Origin: Comamonadaceae bacterium
Lineage (GTDB): Bacteria; Pseudomonadota; Gammaproteobacteria; Burkholderiales; Burkholderiaceae_C
DNA: 64,000 nucleotides
Reading direction: 5' to 3'
Assembly (NCBI GenBank): GCA_947378785.1
Contig: CANCLK010000005.1
Coordinates: 17,661 to 81,660, forward strand
The notes under the pieces were generated by a model. It saw only the letters and a program-made list of their open reading frames with translations, searched no databases and was not told the origin of the DNA. This document shows positions 54,649 through 62,963 of this stretch, one piece after another; positions within the stretch are counted from its first letter, which is position 1; each line of letters opens with the position of its first letter. Position numbers and translations under genes: made by a program.

Positions 54649-55752
54649 ATGATTTCATTTGGACTGACCGGTGGTATTCGCAAATGGCTAACCCTTGGGC
54701 TTGTCTTCTGCTTACCCATATGGCTTGGTGCCTGTGCTACCAAGGTGGCGCCAAATGAATCAGCTGTGTCTGTGCAAAAGAATGTACAAATTTTGATTGA
54801 AGACTTCATGATTCCCAGCGATGAGCCTGGCATCAATTTATATGTTCGCAACAAGCGACTAGCTTCCACTACGCATTTTCACAAAGACAATGTATTGTTG
54901 TTTGTCCACGGTGCCACGTATCCTTCCGAAACTGGTTTTGATTTGCGACTGGATGGCTTGTCTTGGATGGACGTTTTGGCGCAGCAAGGTTTTGATGTTT
55001 ACATGCTGGACATTCGGGGTTACGGTAAGTCCTCGCGACCAGCGGTCATGGACCAACCGCCTATGCAAAATCAACCCATCGCTGATACAGACACCGCATC
55101 GCGCGATTTTGCGTCAGCAGCCACTTGGGTTAGACAACGTCGTGGCTTGGACAAGATCAATGTCATGGGTCACTCTTGGGGAACTGCAACCACTGCGCTT
55201 TACACCACACGCCATGCTGACAAGGTCAATCGATTGGTGCTGTATGCGCCAGTTTGGCTACGCAAGACGGCATCCCTGACAGATTCTGGTGGCGCATTGG
55301 GCGCATATCGTACGGTGACCATTGACGATGCTTTCAAACGTAAAAACACCGGTTTGGTACCGGGACGTGAGCCTCAACCTAAAGCGTGGTTTGAGGCGTG
55401 GGCGGAAGCTACTTTTGCATCCGATCCTGTGGGGTCAAACGCAAATCCCAAGTATGTGCGTGCACCCAATGGCAGCGGCAAGGATGGTCGTTTATTTTGG
55501 AGTGCAGGCAAGCCAGTCTACAACCCCGAGTTGATCACTGTGCCAACACTGCTGATCTTGGCCGAATGGGATGCAGACACGCCCCCTTACATGGCTGAAA
55601 CTTTGTTGCCACTTTTAACCCGTGCGCCAGAAAAGAAATTGGTCATATTGAGCGAGGGTACTCACGGCATCATGAATGAGGTGAAGCGGTTTAGCCTGTT
55701 CAATGAAGTGACGCGCTTTTATCAAGACGGCTTACTAAGCCAGCCTCGGTAA
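54649..55752 (+). CDS. Alpha/beta-hydrolase lipoprotein
   Basis: About 367 residues from the ATG at 54649 (AAAGGAG at 54636-54642). The lipoprotein signal peptide ends LGACATK (lipobox), so it should be membrane-bound outside the cytosol. The hydrolase fold has an oxyanion-type VHGATYPSE, a nucleophile elbow GHSWGTATTA, an acid in LAEWDADTP and a histidine in EGTHGIMNE. Substrate unknown. The frame opens further upstream (54604), but the ribosome site decides the start. It is island cargo. Confidence 0.83.
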   Translation: MISFGLTGGIRKWLTLGLVFCLPIWLGACATKVAPNESAVSVQKNVQILIEDFMIPSDEPGINLYVRNKRLASTTHFHKDNVLLFVHGATYPSETGFDLRLDGLSWMDVLAQQGFDVYMLDIRGYGKSSRPAVMDQPPMQNQPIADTDTASRDFASAATWVRQRRGLDKINVMGHSWGTATTALYTTRHADKVNRLVLYAPVWLRKTASLTDSGGALGAYRTVTIDDAFKRKNTGLVPGREPQPKAWFEAWAEATFASDPVGSNANPKYVRAPNGSGKDGRLFWSAGKPVYNPELITVPTLLILAEWDADTPPYMAETLLPLLTRAPEKKLVILSEGTHGIMNEVKRFSLFNEVTRFYQDGLLSQPR

Positions 55753-55782
55753 GCAAACGCAACGCATTAAAGGAGACTTTCA

Positions 55783-55905
55783 ATGAACCGCAGATTACTC
55801 ATCCTTAGCACCGTTTTGACTTCAGCGCTGGCCCTTTGGGGATGCACCACAGCACCGTATGGGCCGGGTTGGGTGACTTTGATTGATGGCAGCCAAGGTT
55901 TGTAA
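55783..55905 (+). pseudogene. DUF1080-like lipoprotein gene remnant
   Basis: A 40-codon open frame with a good AGGAG ribosome site and lipoprotein signal peptide (ALWGCTTAP), continuing GPGWVTLIDGSQGL then TAA, then NWNVQGDPNW in the same frame. The sequence GWVTLxDG...NWN.xGDxNW is the start of the DUF1080 (3-keto-disaccharide hydrolase-like) domain, so the TAA looks like a nonsense change in an ancestral gene. The similarity ends at the attR repeat at 55937. It follows the hydrolase by 30 bases. Confidence 0.68.
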
Positions 55906-55936
55906 AATTGGAATGTTCAGGGCGATCCCAATTGGC

Positions 55937-55987
55937 GCACCACTAGACAGTACAAAGGCCTTCAAGGAGTAATTCTTGAAGGCCTTT
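55937..55987. repeat. Right attachment-like repeat (attR)
   Basis: A direct copy of 52660-52710 with 47 of 51 identities. Its hairpin arms have become a longer, perfect stem (55950-55965 with 55974-55989, 16 base pairs by inspection), while the T-run after the stem is lost. It probably represents the tRNA 3' end and terminator displaced by the integration event. Confidence 0.8.
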
Positions 55988-56202
55988 GTAATGTCTGGAT
56001 ACCACTCCTTTTGATGCCCGTATCCGCTACCCCCAGACCCCAAAGCCGCACTGGAGCTGCAAGTTGTGCGCCTGCGCAAAAAACGCCAGCAAGCGGTGCC
56101 GATGGACACGCCATCAAGGTTATTGGCCTAGTGGGCTACCAGCTGGGAGTGGCTGTGCGGGTAGTGTGATCAAAACTGTTGGCCCAGGGGGCCGATCTGA
56201 CC
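55988..56202. other. Degenerate sequence between attR and the toxin gene
   Basis: No intact gene. One plus-strand frame reads DARIRYPQTP near 56010 and another reads AALELQVVRLRKKRQQAVP near 56050 before a stop; with a frameshift they could be one decayed coding remnant, but no family is recognised. The toxin stop codon follows at the right end. Confidence 0.4.
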
Positions 56203-56475
56203 TCACGGATATTGCATCGTCGCATGCAGCACTTCAAGCACTGTGACGGTATCGAGCGTTTGCTCCAAAATGACGACGTAATTTGGATGCGCCACCAACT
56301 CAAGCGTGCCTGCCACGCGGCCACGTCTGCGGGGAAAATTCGGGTCGGCCAGCTTGCTGACTTGGTCGTCAATGCTGAGCCATAAATCGATGGCGCCGCT
56401 GGGGTTGTCATGGGCAATATAGTCTTCAATCGCTTGCAGGCTCTCCCAGTACTGCGGCTTGCGCAGCACCTTCAT
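56203..56475 (-). CDS. RelE/ParE-superfamily toxin
   Basis: A 90-residue protein: an N-terminal helical pair (LRKPQYWESLQAIEDYIAHDNPSGAIDLWLSI), then the compact beta sheet (RRRGRVAGTLELVAHPNYVVILEQ, VTVLEVLHATMQYP) of ParE/RelE-type toxins. The final VLEVLHATMQYP matches the usual HARQ-like end in position. Its ATG overlaps the antitoxin stop by four bases. ParE members poison gyrase, RelE members cut mRNA; which applies is not clear. Confidence 0.86.
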   Translation of the reverse strand: MKVLRKPQYWESLQAIEDYIAHDNPSGAIDLWLSIDDQVSKLADPNFPRRRGRVAGTLELVAHPNYVVILEQTLDTVTVLEVLHATMQYP

Positions 56476-56747
56476 GCTTTGTCAGCCAGCGCTTTGCGTT
56501 GCGCCAGTTTTTGGGCGCGAATGGCATCCCACTCTGCTGGCGAAATGGGCGGGCGCGGGTCCGCCTGAGCGGCTTGCACCTTGGCTTTGAACCAAGTGTC
56601 GTACTCCACAATGCCGCGCAGCGAATCACGCACCAATTGCGACACCGTCGTTTGGTTGTGCAGTGCATACGATTTGAGCGCGAAATACTGCGACTTGGGC
56701 AAGTCCACATTCAGGCGCTGGGTTGGTTCTGGTGTTGTGTCGGCCAT
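56472..56747 (-). CDS. Antitoxin of the RelE/ParE pair
   Basis: About 91 residues from the ATG at 56747 (MADTTPEPT); an upstream in-frame ATG at 56777 is less likely. The N-terminal half, RLNVDLPKSQYFALKSYALHNQTTVSQLVRDSL, fits a ribbon-helix-helix DNA-binding domain, and the C-terminal half is an intrinsically polar tail for toxin binding. The antitoxin comes first in the operon, as usual, and would repress the shared promoter. Confidence 0.83.
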   Translation of the reverse strand: MADTTPEPTQRLNVDLPKSQYFALKSYALHNQTTVSQLVRDSLRGIVEYDTWFKAKVQAAQADPRPPISPAEWDAIRAQKLAQRKALADKA

Positions 56748-56917
56748 GGTGTTTTGAGTAAATGTATAAAACCACATTGTCTTTCAATTTGGCGTTCGCT
56801 TCAAGCATGAGTCATGCGCAGAAAGCAGCACTCTTAAACTTCGGTTTTTACTGAATTAAAGTCCTCATTTTGCTGGTTTTTACATAGTCTATTCATCCGT
56901 AAGATCCGGGTTCTTTC

Positions 56918-58276
56918 ATGAATCACGGAACTACAGAAATGCCCCAATGGACGTCGTCGCGTTATCGCGTTGAGCCCCCTCGTCAATCGATATGCTTGCG
57001 TGCTGACAGTCGCAAAATCTTGTTTTATGGGGTCCTGGCCGTTGGTGCCTGCTTGCTCAACAGCGTAAGTGCTGCAAGCGATCCGGTAAGCAAGCCACCC
57101 ACAAATCTAAGCATCGACCAACTTGTTCCGCTCATCATGGCGAACAACCCGAATCTGCGGGTGTCGCTGATGGCGCAGACTGCCGCACGCGCGGGTATCA
57201 CCAGTGCTCAGGCCTTCCAAAATCCACGCATTGAGTTGACACGCGGTAATAACACGGCCCGTTTTGCAGGCACCAATACAGGCCCGGTGCAAGCTTGGGC
57301 GGTGTCGCAGTTCATTGAGAACCCAGCCGTTCGCAACGCCCGAATCGATGGCGCGCGGGCTTTTGAAAAAGGCAGTGAGCAGCAAGCCCGCATCACCCGC
57401 AATGAATTGGTGGCTCAGGTTCGTTTGTGGGCTTACCAAGGCCTTTTGTACCAAGCTCAGTCGAGCGCGGCAGCGGAGGCGGTGCAATTGTTGGAGCAGG
57501 TCAGAGAGCGTGTGCGGGTTCGCGTGGAAAGCGGAGAGGCCGCCCGTTACGAAATCATCAAAGCCGATGCGGAGATCATCAATGCCCGTGAGCGCTTGCT
57601 GACGGCCAGCCTGATGGCCGAACAAATTTTGATTGAGCTGAACCGAATGGCTGCAGGCCAGCTGCCTGAAGGCTGGGCACTGACGGGCGACCTCAGTGAT
57701 GACGTGGAAATGTCGAGCCTGATGGAAATTCAACAACAAGTGCGCCAGCACAATCCCGAACTGGCAGCCTTGCAAGCCCAAGTCCTGCAAGCTGAGGCAC
57801 AGCTGCGTTCAGCAGAAGGCAGTCGCTGGCCCGGGGTGGAGTTGCGCTACAGCCAGATGCGTGACCCTGAATTGCGCCAAGGGCAACTGAGCGTGGGTGT
57901 CCAGATGCCTTTCATGGACACACGCAGCGGCCCGATTGCGCAAGCCAGCGCAGAGCTGCAACGGGCTGAAGCGCGACTAGAAGGACGCCAAGCCGAACTG
58001 CAACAGCAAATACGGGTGATCAGTAAATCACTGGAAATCGCCCGACTCCGAATCGAGGCCCTGAGCCAAGGCTCAGTGAGAGAGGCTGAAGCGGCCTTGC
58101 GTGTGGCCCAGGCAGCCTACCGATTTGGCGAGCGCGGGATTCTGGATGTGTTGGATGCTCAGCGTGTGCTGCGCAGCGTACGTGCAGACCTGATTGATGC
58201 CCGTTACCAACTTCAAGTGGCCCGCATCGCTTTAGAACAACTCACGGGCCAACACGCCAACAACATGCCTTCTTGA
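56918..58276 (+). CDS. Outer membrane factor of RND efflux system (CzcC-like)
   Basis: A TolC-superfamily protein of about 452 residues with two outer-membrane-efflux repeats rich in long helices. A signal peptide lies at about residues 33-53 (KILFYGVLAVGACLLNSVSA), so the N-terminal extension of about 30 residues is probably untranslated or cleaved, and an internal start is possible. It heads the efflux operon and is divergent from the toxin-antitoxin pair. Confidence 0.86.
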   Translation: MNHGTTEMPQWTSSRYRVEPPRQSICLRADSRKILFYGVLAVGACLLNSVSAASDPVSKPPTNLSIDQLVPLIMANNPNLRVSLMAQTAARAGITSAQAFQNPRIELTRGNNTARFAGTNTGPVQAWAVSQFIENPAVRNARIDGARAFEKGSEQQARITRNELVAQVRLWAYQGLLYQAQSSAAAEAVQLLEQVRERVRVRVESGEAARYEIIKADAEIINARERLLTASLMAEQILIELNRMAAGQLPEGWALTGDLSDDVEMSSLMEIQQQVRQHNPELAALQAQVLQAEAQLRSAEGSRWPGVELRYSQMRDPELRQGQLSVGVQMPFMDTRSGPIAQASAELQRAEARLEGRQAELQQQIRVISKSLEIARLRIEALSQGSVREAEAALRVAQAAYRFGERGILDVLDAQRVLRSVRADLIDARYQLQVARIALEQLTGQHANNMPS

Positions 58277-58292
58277 ACCGAGAACACGACAC

Positions 58293-59462
58293 ATGAAAAC
58301 CTATTCAAATTCTTTGCAGCATGTGATGCTGACCCTCCTGATGGGGTCGTCGGCGTTCTTGCTGGTCGCTTGTGGCGATCAAAAAACGACGGCACCTACT
58401 GCGGCCAAGGCCGCCATCAACCCGATGGATGTGAGCTTGCCCGCTGAAATGGCCAGCCAATTCAAAATCGAGAAGCTGGCGATGCAAGAGGTCACACCAT
58501 GGATTGAAATCGCCGGTCGCATCGAAGCCAACGACCGGTTGGTAACCCGCATTGGTGCCTCAGTGACGGGACGGGTCACGGAGGTCTTGGCCGAAGTGGG
58601 CGATCGTGTGCGTCCAGGTCAGGCTTTGGCGCGGGTGGCCAGCAGCGAATTGACAAGCGCGCAAATGGGCTACTTGCGCGCTCACTCTGCGGCATCGCAA
58701 GCAGAGCGTGCGGTCGAGCGGGCCCGCCAATTGATCCAGGCCGATGTGATTGGCTCTGCAGAACTGCAGCGCCGAGAATCCGAGCTGGCGATTGCCCGTG
58801 CTGAATTGAACGCAGCAGGGGATCAGTTGAAGCTGATGGGCTTGCACAACGCGGCCATTGAAAAACTGCGCGACCAAGGCACCTTGCACCCCCACGCCGC
58901 CGTCAGCGCAACGCTGTCGGGCGTCGTCATCGAGCGTAATGTCAGTCACGGCCAGGTGACGCAGCCCGGCGACCCCTTGTTCACGGTGGCCGATTTAGGT
59001 AATGTCTGGGTGGTGGGCGCACTGCCAGAGCAAACCGCGCGCTCCGTCCAAGCTGGCCAAACGGTGGACATCGAAGTCCCCGCCTTGGGCAATCGCCAGC
59101 TCTCGGGCAAGATCGTTTTTGTGGGTGACACCGTGTCGCCAGAAACACGCTCGGTCACCATCCGCACGCAGGTCGACAACGGGCAGCGGGACCTCAAACC
59201 CCAGATGCTGGCCACCATGCGGATCCGCGGTCATGCACAACAAACCTTGGCCCTTCCCGTGCAAGCGATGGTGCGGGAGAACGACAAAGACCATGTGTTC
59301 GTCAAGCTGGCTGATAACCGCTACCGCCTGACCCCTGTCGAACTGGGCACAGCCAGCGGCGCATGGCGCCCCGTCCTGAAAGGTTTGCAGCCAGGCACGG
59401 AAATCGTCACCGAAGGCGCGTTTCATATGAACAACGAGCGCAAACGCGCTGAGTTGGAATAA
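58293..59462 (+). CDS. RND efflux periplasmic adaptor (CzcB-like lipoprotein)
   Basis: A 389-residue membrane fusion protein. The lipobox is LLVACGDQ near residue 28. It has lipoyl/barrel-sandwich halves around a helical hairpin (VTGRVTEVLAEVGDRVRPGQALARVASSE; later LSGVVIERNVSHGQVTQPGDPLF). It has neither the Met-rich nor His-rich N-terminal metal motifs of some CusB/CzcB proteins, so a metal substrate is not certain. It lies between the outer membrane factor and the pump gene. Confidence 0.87.
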   Translation: MKTYSNSLQHVMLTLLMGSSAFLLVACGDQKTTAPTAAKAAINPMDVSLPAEMASQFKIEKLAMQEVTPWIEIAGRIEANDRLVTRIGASVTGRVTEVLAEVGDRVRPGQALARVASSELTSAQMGYLRAHSAASQAERAVERARQLIQADVIGSAELQRRESELAIARAELNAAGDQLKLMGLHNAAIEKLRDQGTLHPHAAVSATLSGVVIERNVSHGQVTQPGDPLFTVADLGNVWVVGALPEQTARSVQAGQTVDIEVPALGNRQLSGKIVFVGDTVSPETRSVTIRTQVDNGQRDLKPQMLATMRIRGHAQQTLALPVQAMVRENDKDHVFVKLADNRYRLTPVELGTASGAWRPVLKGLQPGTEIVTEGAFHMNNERKRAELE

Positions 59463-59464
59463 CC

Positions 59465-62400
59465 ATGATCACCTCCCTGATACGCGCTGCACTCAGTCAG
59501 CGCCTCGTTGTCGTGGTGCTGGCCTTGGTGCTGTGCGCTTTCGGCTTACGCGAAGCCACTCGACTGTCGGTCGATGCGTTCCCCGATGTGACGAATGTGC
59601 AAGTGCAAGTGGCCACCGAAGCGCCCGGCCGTTCGCCCGAGGAAATCGAGCGATTTGTGACGGTGCCGCTAGAAATCGCCATGACCGGTTTGCCGAACTT
59701 GGTAGAAATGCGGTCACTCAACAAAAGCGGGCTGTCCATCATCACGCTGGTGTTCACGGACAAGACCGATGTGTACTTTGCCAGGCAACTGGTCACCGAA
59801 CGCTTGATTGAAGTCACACCGCGCATGCCGTCAGGCATCGTGCCGGTGCTGGGCCCGGTATCGACCGGCTTGGGCGAGGTCTATCAGTACACGCTTGAAA
59901 AAGATGACGATGGCCAACGCGCCTTGACCCCGACAGAATTGTCCGAACGCCGCACGGTGCAGGACTGGGTGGCCCGGCCGCTGCTGCGCTCCATCCCGGG
60001 CGTGGCAGAAATCAACTCGCAAGGGGGTTACGTCAAGCAGTACCAAGTGCAGGTCGACCCGGGTCGATTGCGTCACTACAACCTGTCGGTGCAGCAATTG
60101 GTGCAAGCCATTGGGGCCAACAACTCGAATGCCAGCGGCGGTATCTTGCCGCAAGTGACCGAGCAATTTTTGATCCGCGGTGTGGGTCTGATTCGCTCGC
60201 TGGAGGACATCGGCAACATCGTGGTCAAAGAGCAAGGCGGCGTCCCCGTTTTTGTACGCGATGTCGCCAGCGTCGACATCGGCAGCGAAGTCCGGCAAGG
60301 CGCGATCATCAAAGGCGGCTACACCGAAGGCGTTTCAGGCATCGTGCTGATGACCCGCGGCGGCAATGCCAAAGAAGTCGTGACCCGCGTGAAAGAACGC
60401 GTTGAGGAGATCAACACCAAAGGCATGCTGCCCGATGGCTTGAAGATCGTGCCTTATTACGATCGCACCGAGCTGGTGGACTCGGCCCTTTGGTCGGTCG
60501 GCAAAGTGCTGATCGAAGGCATCTTTCTGGTGGTGGTCGTGCTGTTCATCTTTCTGGGGGATGTGCGCTCCAGCTTGATCGTCGTGGCGACACTGATCAT
60601 CACGCCTTTAACAACCTTCATCCTGATGAACCGTTATGGCATCTCCGCCAACCTGATGTCTTTGGGAGGCTTGGCCATCGCCATCGGATTGATGGTGGAC
60701 GCCACCGTGGTGGTGGTTGAAAACGTCTACCACCGCCTCGGTCAGTCAGGCAAGAGCGTGGGCGAACGCGTGCGCACTGTGCTGTCGGCTACCGCCGAGG
60801 TGGCGACACCCACCATCTTTGGTATTGCGATCATCATTTTGGTGTTCTTGCCGCTGATGACCTTACAAGGCATTGAGGGCAAGATGTTCGCCCCGCTGGC
60901 GCTGACGATCGTCATGGCCTTGGGCGTTTCATTGGTGGTCGCGCTCGTGCTGTCACCGGTGCTGTGCTCTTACTTTTTGAAGGGCGGTGCAGACCACGAC
61001 ACCCGCTTGATCGCCTTCCTGAAAAAACACTACCTGCGGTTGCTGGACGGCGCGACAGCCAAAACCCGCCTGACCTTGTCGATCTCCGTGGGCTTGCTGC
61101 TGGGGTCACTGGCACTGTTTCCGCTGCTGGGCAAGTCGTTCATGCCCACCATGCAAGAAGGCGCACTGACGCCGCAGATCAATCGGGTTCCTAGCATTTC
61201 ACTGGACGAATCCATCCGCATGGAAATGGCCGCGATGAAAAGCATTGCCGACGTGCCTGGTGTGCGCATGGTGGTGTCTAAACTCGGGCGCGGTGAGTCG
61301 CCCGCCGACCCTGCAGGCCCCAATGAATCTGATCCGATCGTCCTGATCGACCCGACATCAGAACGCACGCAGAATCAAATCGACGAAGATATTCGCCAAC
61401 GTTTGTCTTCTATCCCTGGCGTGCAAATCGTGCTCTCACAGCCCATCGCTGAACGGGTCGATGAGATGGTGACCGGCGTTCGCTCCCAGCTGGCCATCAA
61501 GGTCTTTGGCGATGAGCTCGATTCGCTCAAAAGCGTTTCCGAGCAAGTGGCGCGCATCTTAAAAAGCGTGCCTGGCAGTCGTGACATCCGGATTGAACGT
61601 TTGTCTGGGCAACAAGCCTTGACCATCGACATCGACCGCAAAGCCATCGCAAGACACGGCTTGAACGTGGCAGATGTGCAGAGCATCATCGAGACCGCGA
61701 TCGGCGGCAAAGATGTGACAACCCTGTATGAAGGCGAACGCCGCTACAGCGTGTCGGTGCGTTTTCCGGCACAAGCACGCCAATCGGTGGAAGCCATCGG
61801 CAACACCTTGTTGCTGACACCCAGCGGAGCGCAAGTGCCCCTGAGCAGCATCGCCAGCATCACGTTGGTGGATGGCCCGGCACAGATCAGCCGTGAAAGC
61901 GGAAAACGTCGTGTGGTGGTAGGTGCCAATGTGGAGGGCCGTGACCTTGCCGGTTTTGTGACCGAAGTGCAGCAACGCATCGACAGCGACATCCAGCTGC
62001 CCGATGGCTACTACTTCAAATACGGCGGGCAATTTGAAAACATGGAACGCGCCATGGCCACGCTGTCGGTCATCGTGCCGCTGACGATTGCGGCCATCTT
62101 CTTCTTGCTGTTCCTGTTGTTCAACTCCGTCAAACTGGCGGGACTGATCATTCTGGTTCTGCCCTTCGCCTCCATCGGCGGTCTGATCGGTTTGTTTCTC
62201 ACGGGGGAGTACGTCAGCGTGCCCGCCTCGGTCGGCTTCATTGCGCTGTGGGGCATTGCCGTGCTCAATGGTGTGGTGCTGGTCAGTTACATCCGCCGTT
62301 TGCGGGAAGATGGCATGGACGTGGCTGCCGCCGTACGCGAAGGATGCGCCCAGCGTTTTCGCCCGGTGATGCTGACCGCTACCGTCGCCTTGCTCGGACT

Positions 62401-62554
62401 GGTTCCGTTCTTGTTCGCCAGTGGTCCAGGCTCAGAAGTCCAACGGCCCTTGGCGATTGTGGTGATCGGCGGCCTGATCTCATCCACCTTGTTGACCTTG
62501 GTGGTGCTGCCAACCTTGTACCGCTGGTTTGACGAAAAACCTCGCGAAGCCTGA
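59465..62554 (+). CDS. Heavy-metal-type RND efflux pump (CzcA/CusA family)
   Basis: A 1,029-residue, 12-helix inner membrane pump. The N-terminal block SVDAFPDVTNVQVQVATEA is diagnostic of the heavy-metal (HME) RND branch. The proton-path helix reads GGLAIAIGLMVDATVVVVEN: it keeps the Asp and Glu but has Ala-Ile-Gly where CzcA has Asp-Phe-Gly, resembling the CusA pattern. Ion specificity is not assignable. The start is three bases after the adaptor stop. A PII-like gene follows. Confidence 0.92.
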   Translation: MITSLIRAALSQRLVVVVLALVLCAFGLREATRLSVDAFPDVTNVQVQVATEAPGRSPEEIERFVTVPLEIAMTGLPNLVEMRSLNKSGLSIITLVFTDKTDVYFARQLVTERLIEVTPRMPSGIVPVLGPVSTGLGEVYQYTLEKDDDGQRALTPTELSERRTVQDWVARPLLRSIPGVAEINSQGGYVKQYQVQVDPGRLRHYNLSVQQLVQAIGANNSNASGGILPQVTEQFLIRGVGLIRSLEDIGNIVVKEQGGVPVFVRDVASVDIGSEVRQGAIIKGGYTEGVSGIVLMTRGGNAKEVVTRVKERVEEINTKGMLPDGLKIVPYYDRTELVDSALWSVGKVLIEGIFLVVVVLFIFLGDVRSSLIVVATLIITPLTTFILMNRYGISANLMSLGGLAIAIGLMVDATVVVVENVYHRLGQSGKSVGERVRTVLSATAEVATPTIFGIAIIILVFLPLMTLQGIEGKMFAPLALTIVMALGVSLVVALVLSPVLCSYFLKGGADHDTRLIAFLKKHYLRLLDGATAKTRLTLSISVGLLLGSLALFPLLGKSFMPTMQEGALTPQINRVPSISLDESIRMEMAAMKSIADVPGVRMVVSKLGRGESPADPAGPNESDPIVLIDPTSERTQNQIDEDIRQRLSSIPGVQIVLSQPIAERVDEMVTGVRSQLAIKVFGDELDSLKSVSEQVARILKSVPGSRDIRIERLSGQQALTIDIDRKAIARHGLNVADVQSIIETAIGGKDVTTLYEGERRYSVSVRFPAQARQSVEAIGNTLLLTPSGAQVPLSSIASITLVDGPAQISRESGKRRVVVGANVEGRDLAGFVTEVQQRIDSDIQLPDGYYFKYGGQFENMERAMATLSVIVPLTIAAIFFLLFLLFNSVKLAGLIILVLPFASIGGLIGLFLTGEYVSVPASVGFIALWGIAVLNGVVLVSYIRRLREDGMDVAAAVREGCAQRFRPVMLTATVALLGLVPFLFASGPGSEVQRPLAIVVIGGLISSTLLTLVVLPTLYRWFDEKPREA

Positions 62555-62573
62555 TCTCACAAAGGAGCACTGC

Positions 62574-62906
62574 ATGATGAAAGAAATCCGCGCCATAGTC
62601 CGCCCCAGTCGTTTGCTGTTGTTGCGCGATGCCTTACGCGCCATCCCCAACTTTCCGGGTGTCACTTTGTTCAAGGCCGAGGGCTTCACCGCTCCCGCAG
62701 CCGTAGACAAACGCACCGTGAAAGATGAGTTGACCGACTTCACCGACAAAGTGATGGTCTGCGTTTTGGCTGAGGCCGAGATGGTGGAGAGCATCAAAAA
62801 CGCCATCATCGATGCGGCTCACACCGGCCAGATCGGCGATGGGCTGGTGTGGGTGGTCGACATTGAAAGCATGCAACGGATCCGGGACCGGCAAGCGCTG
62901 AACTGA
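62574..62906 (+). CDS. PII-family signalling protein of divergent type
   Basis: A 110-residue GlnB-like protein translated from AAAGGAGC upstream of ATG 62574 (a second ATG is adjacent). The core MKEIRAIVRPSRLLLLRDAL, the B-loop TGQIGDG (about 84-90) and C-terminal RIR (102-104) are kept. The T-loop is short and lacks the modified tyrosine, and Leu91 replaces the ATP-binding lysine of GlnB. This resembles the PII group linked to metal efflux operons. It closes the RND operon and is convergent with sbtA. Confidence 0.87.
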   Translation: MMKEIRAIVRPSRLLLLRDALRAIPNFPGVTLFKAEGFTAPAAVDKRTVKDELTDFTDKVMVCVLAEAEMVESIKNAIIDAAHTGQIGDGLVWVVDIESMQRIRDRQALN

Positions 62907-62963
62907 GCCAGATCAATCAGGGCGCCATCGCGGGCCGTTGAATGCGTTCTTTGTGATGCTGGG

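Larger units (their letters stand above)
52660..55987. mobile_element. Small tRNA-Thr-integrated genomic island
   Basis: A 3.3-kb segment bounded by two near-identical 51-base direct repeats, the left one at the tRNA-Thr 3' end. It contains a P4-like integrase, a 519-base region without a convincing gene, an alpha/beta hydrolase lipoprotein and a DUF1080-like gene fragment that stops at the right repeat. It looks like the remnant of a larger element. The integrase is intact; no excisionase or replication gene is visible. Confidence 0.78.
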
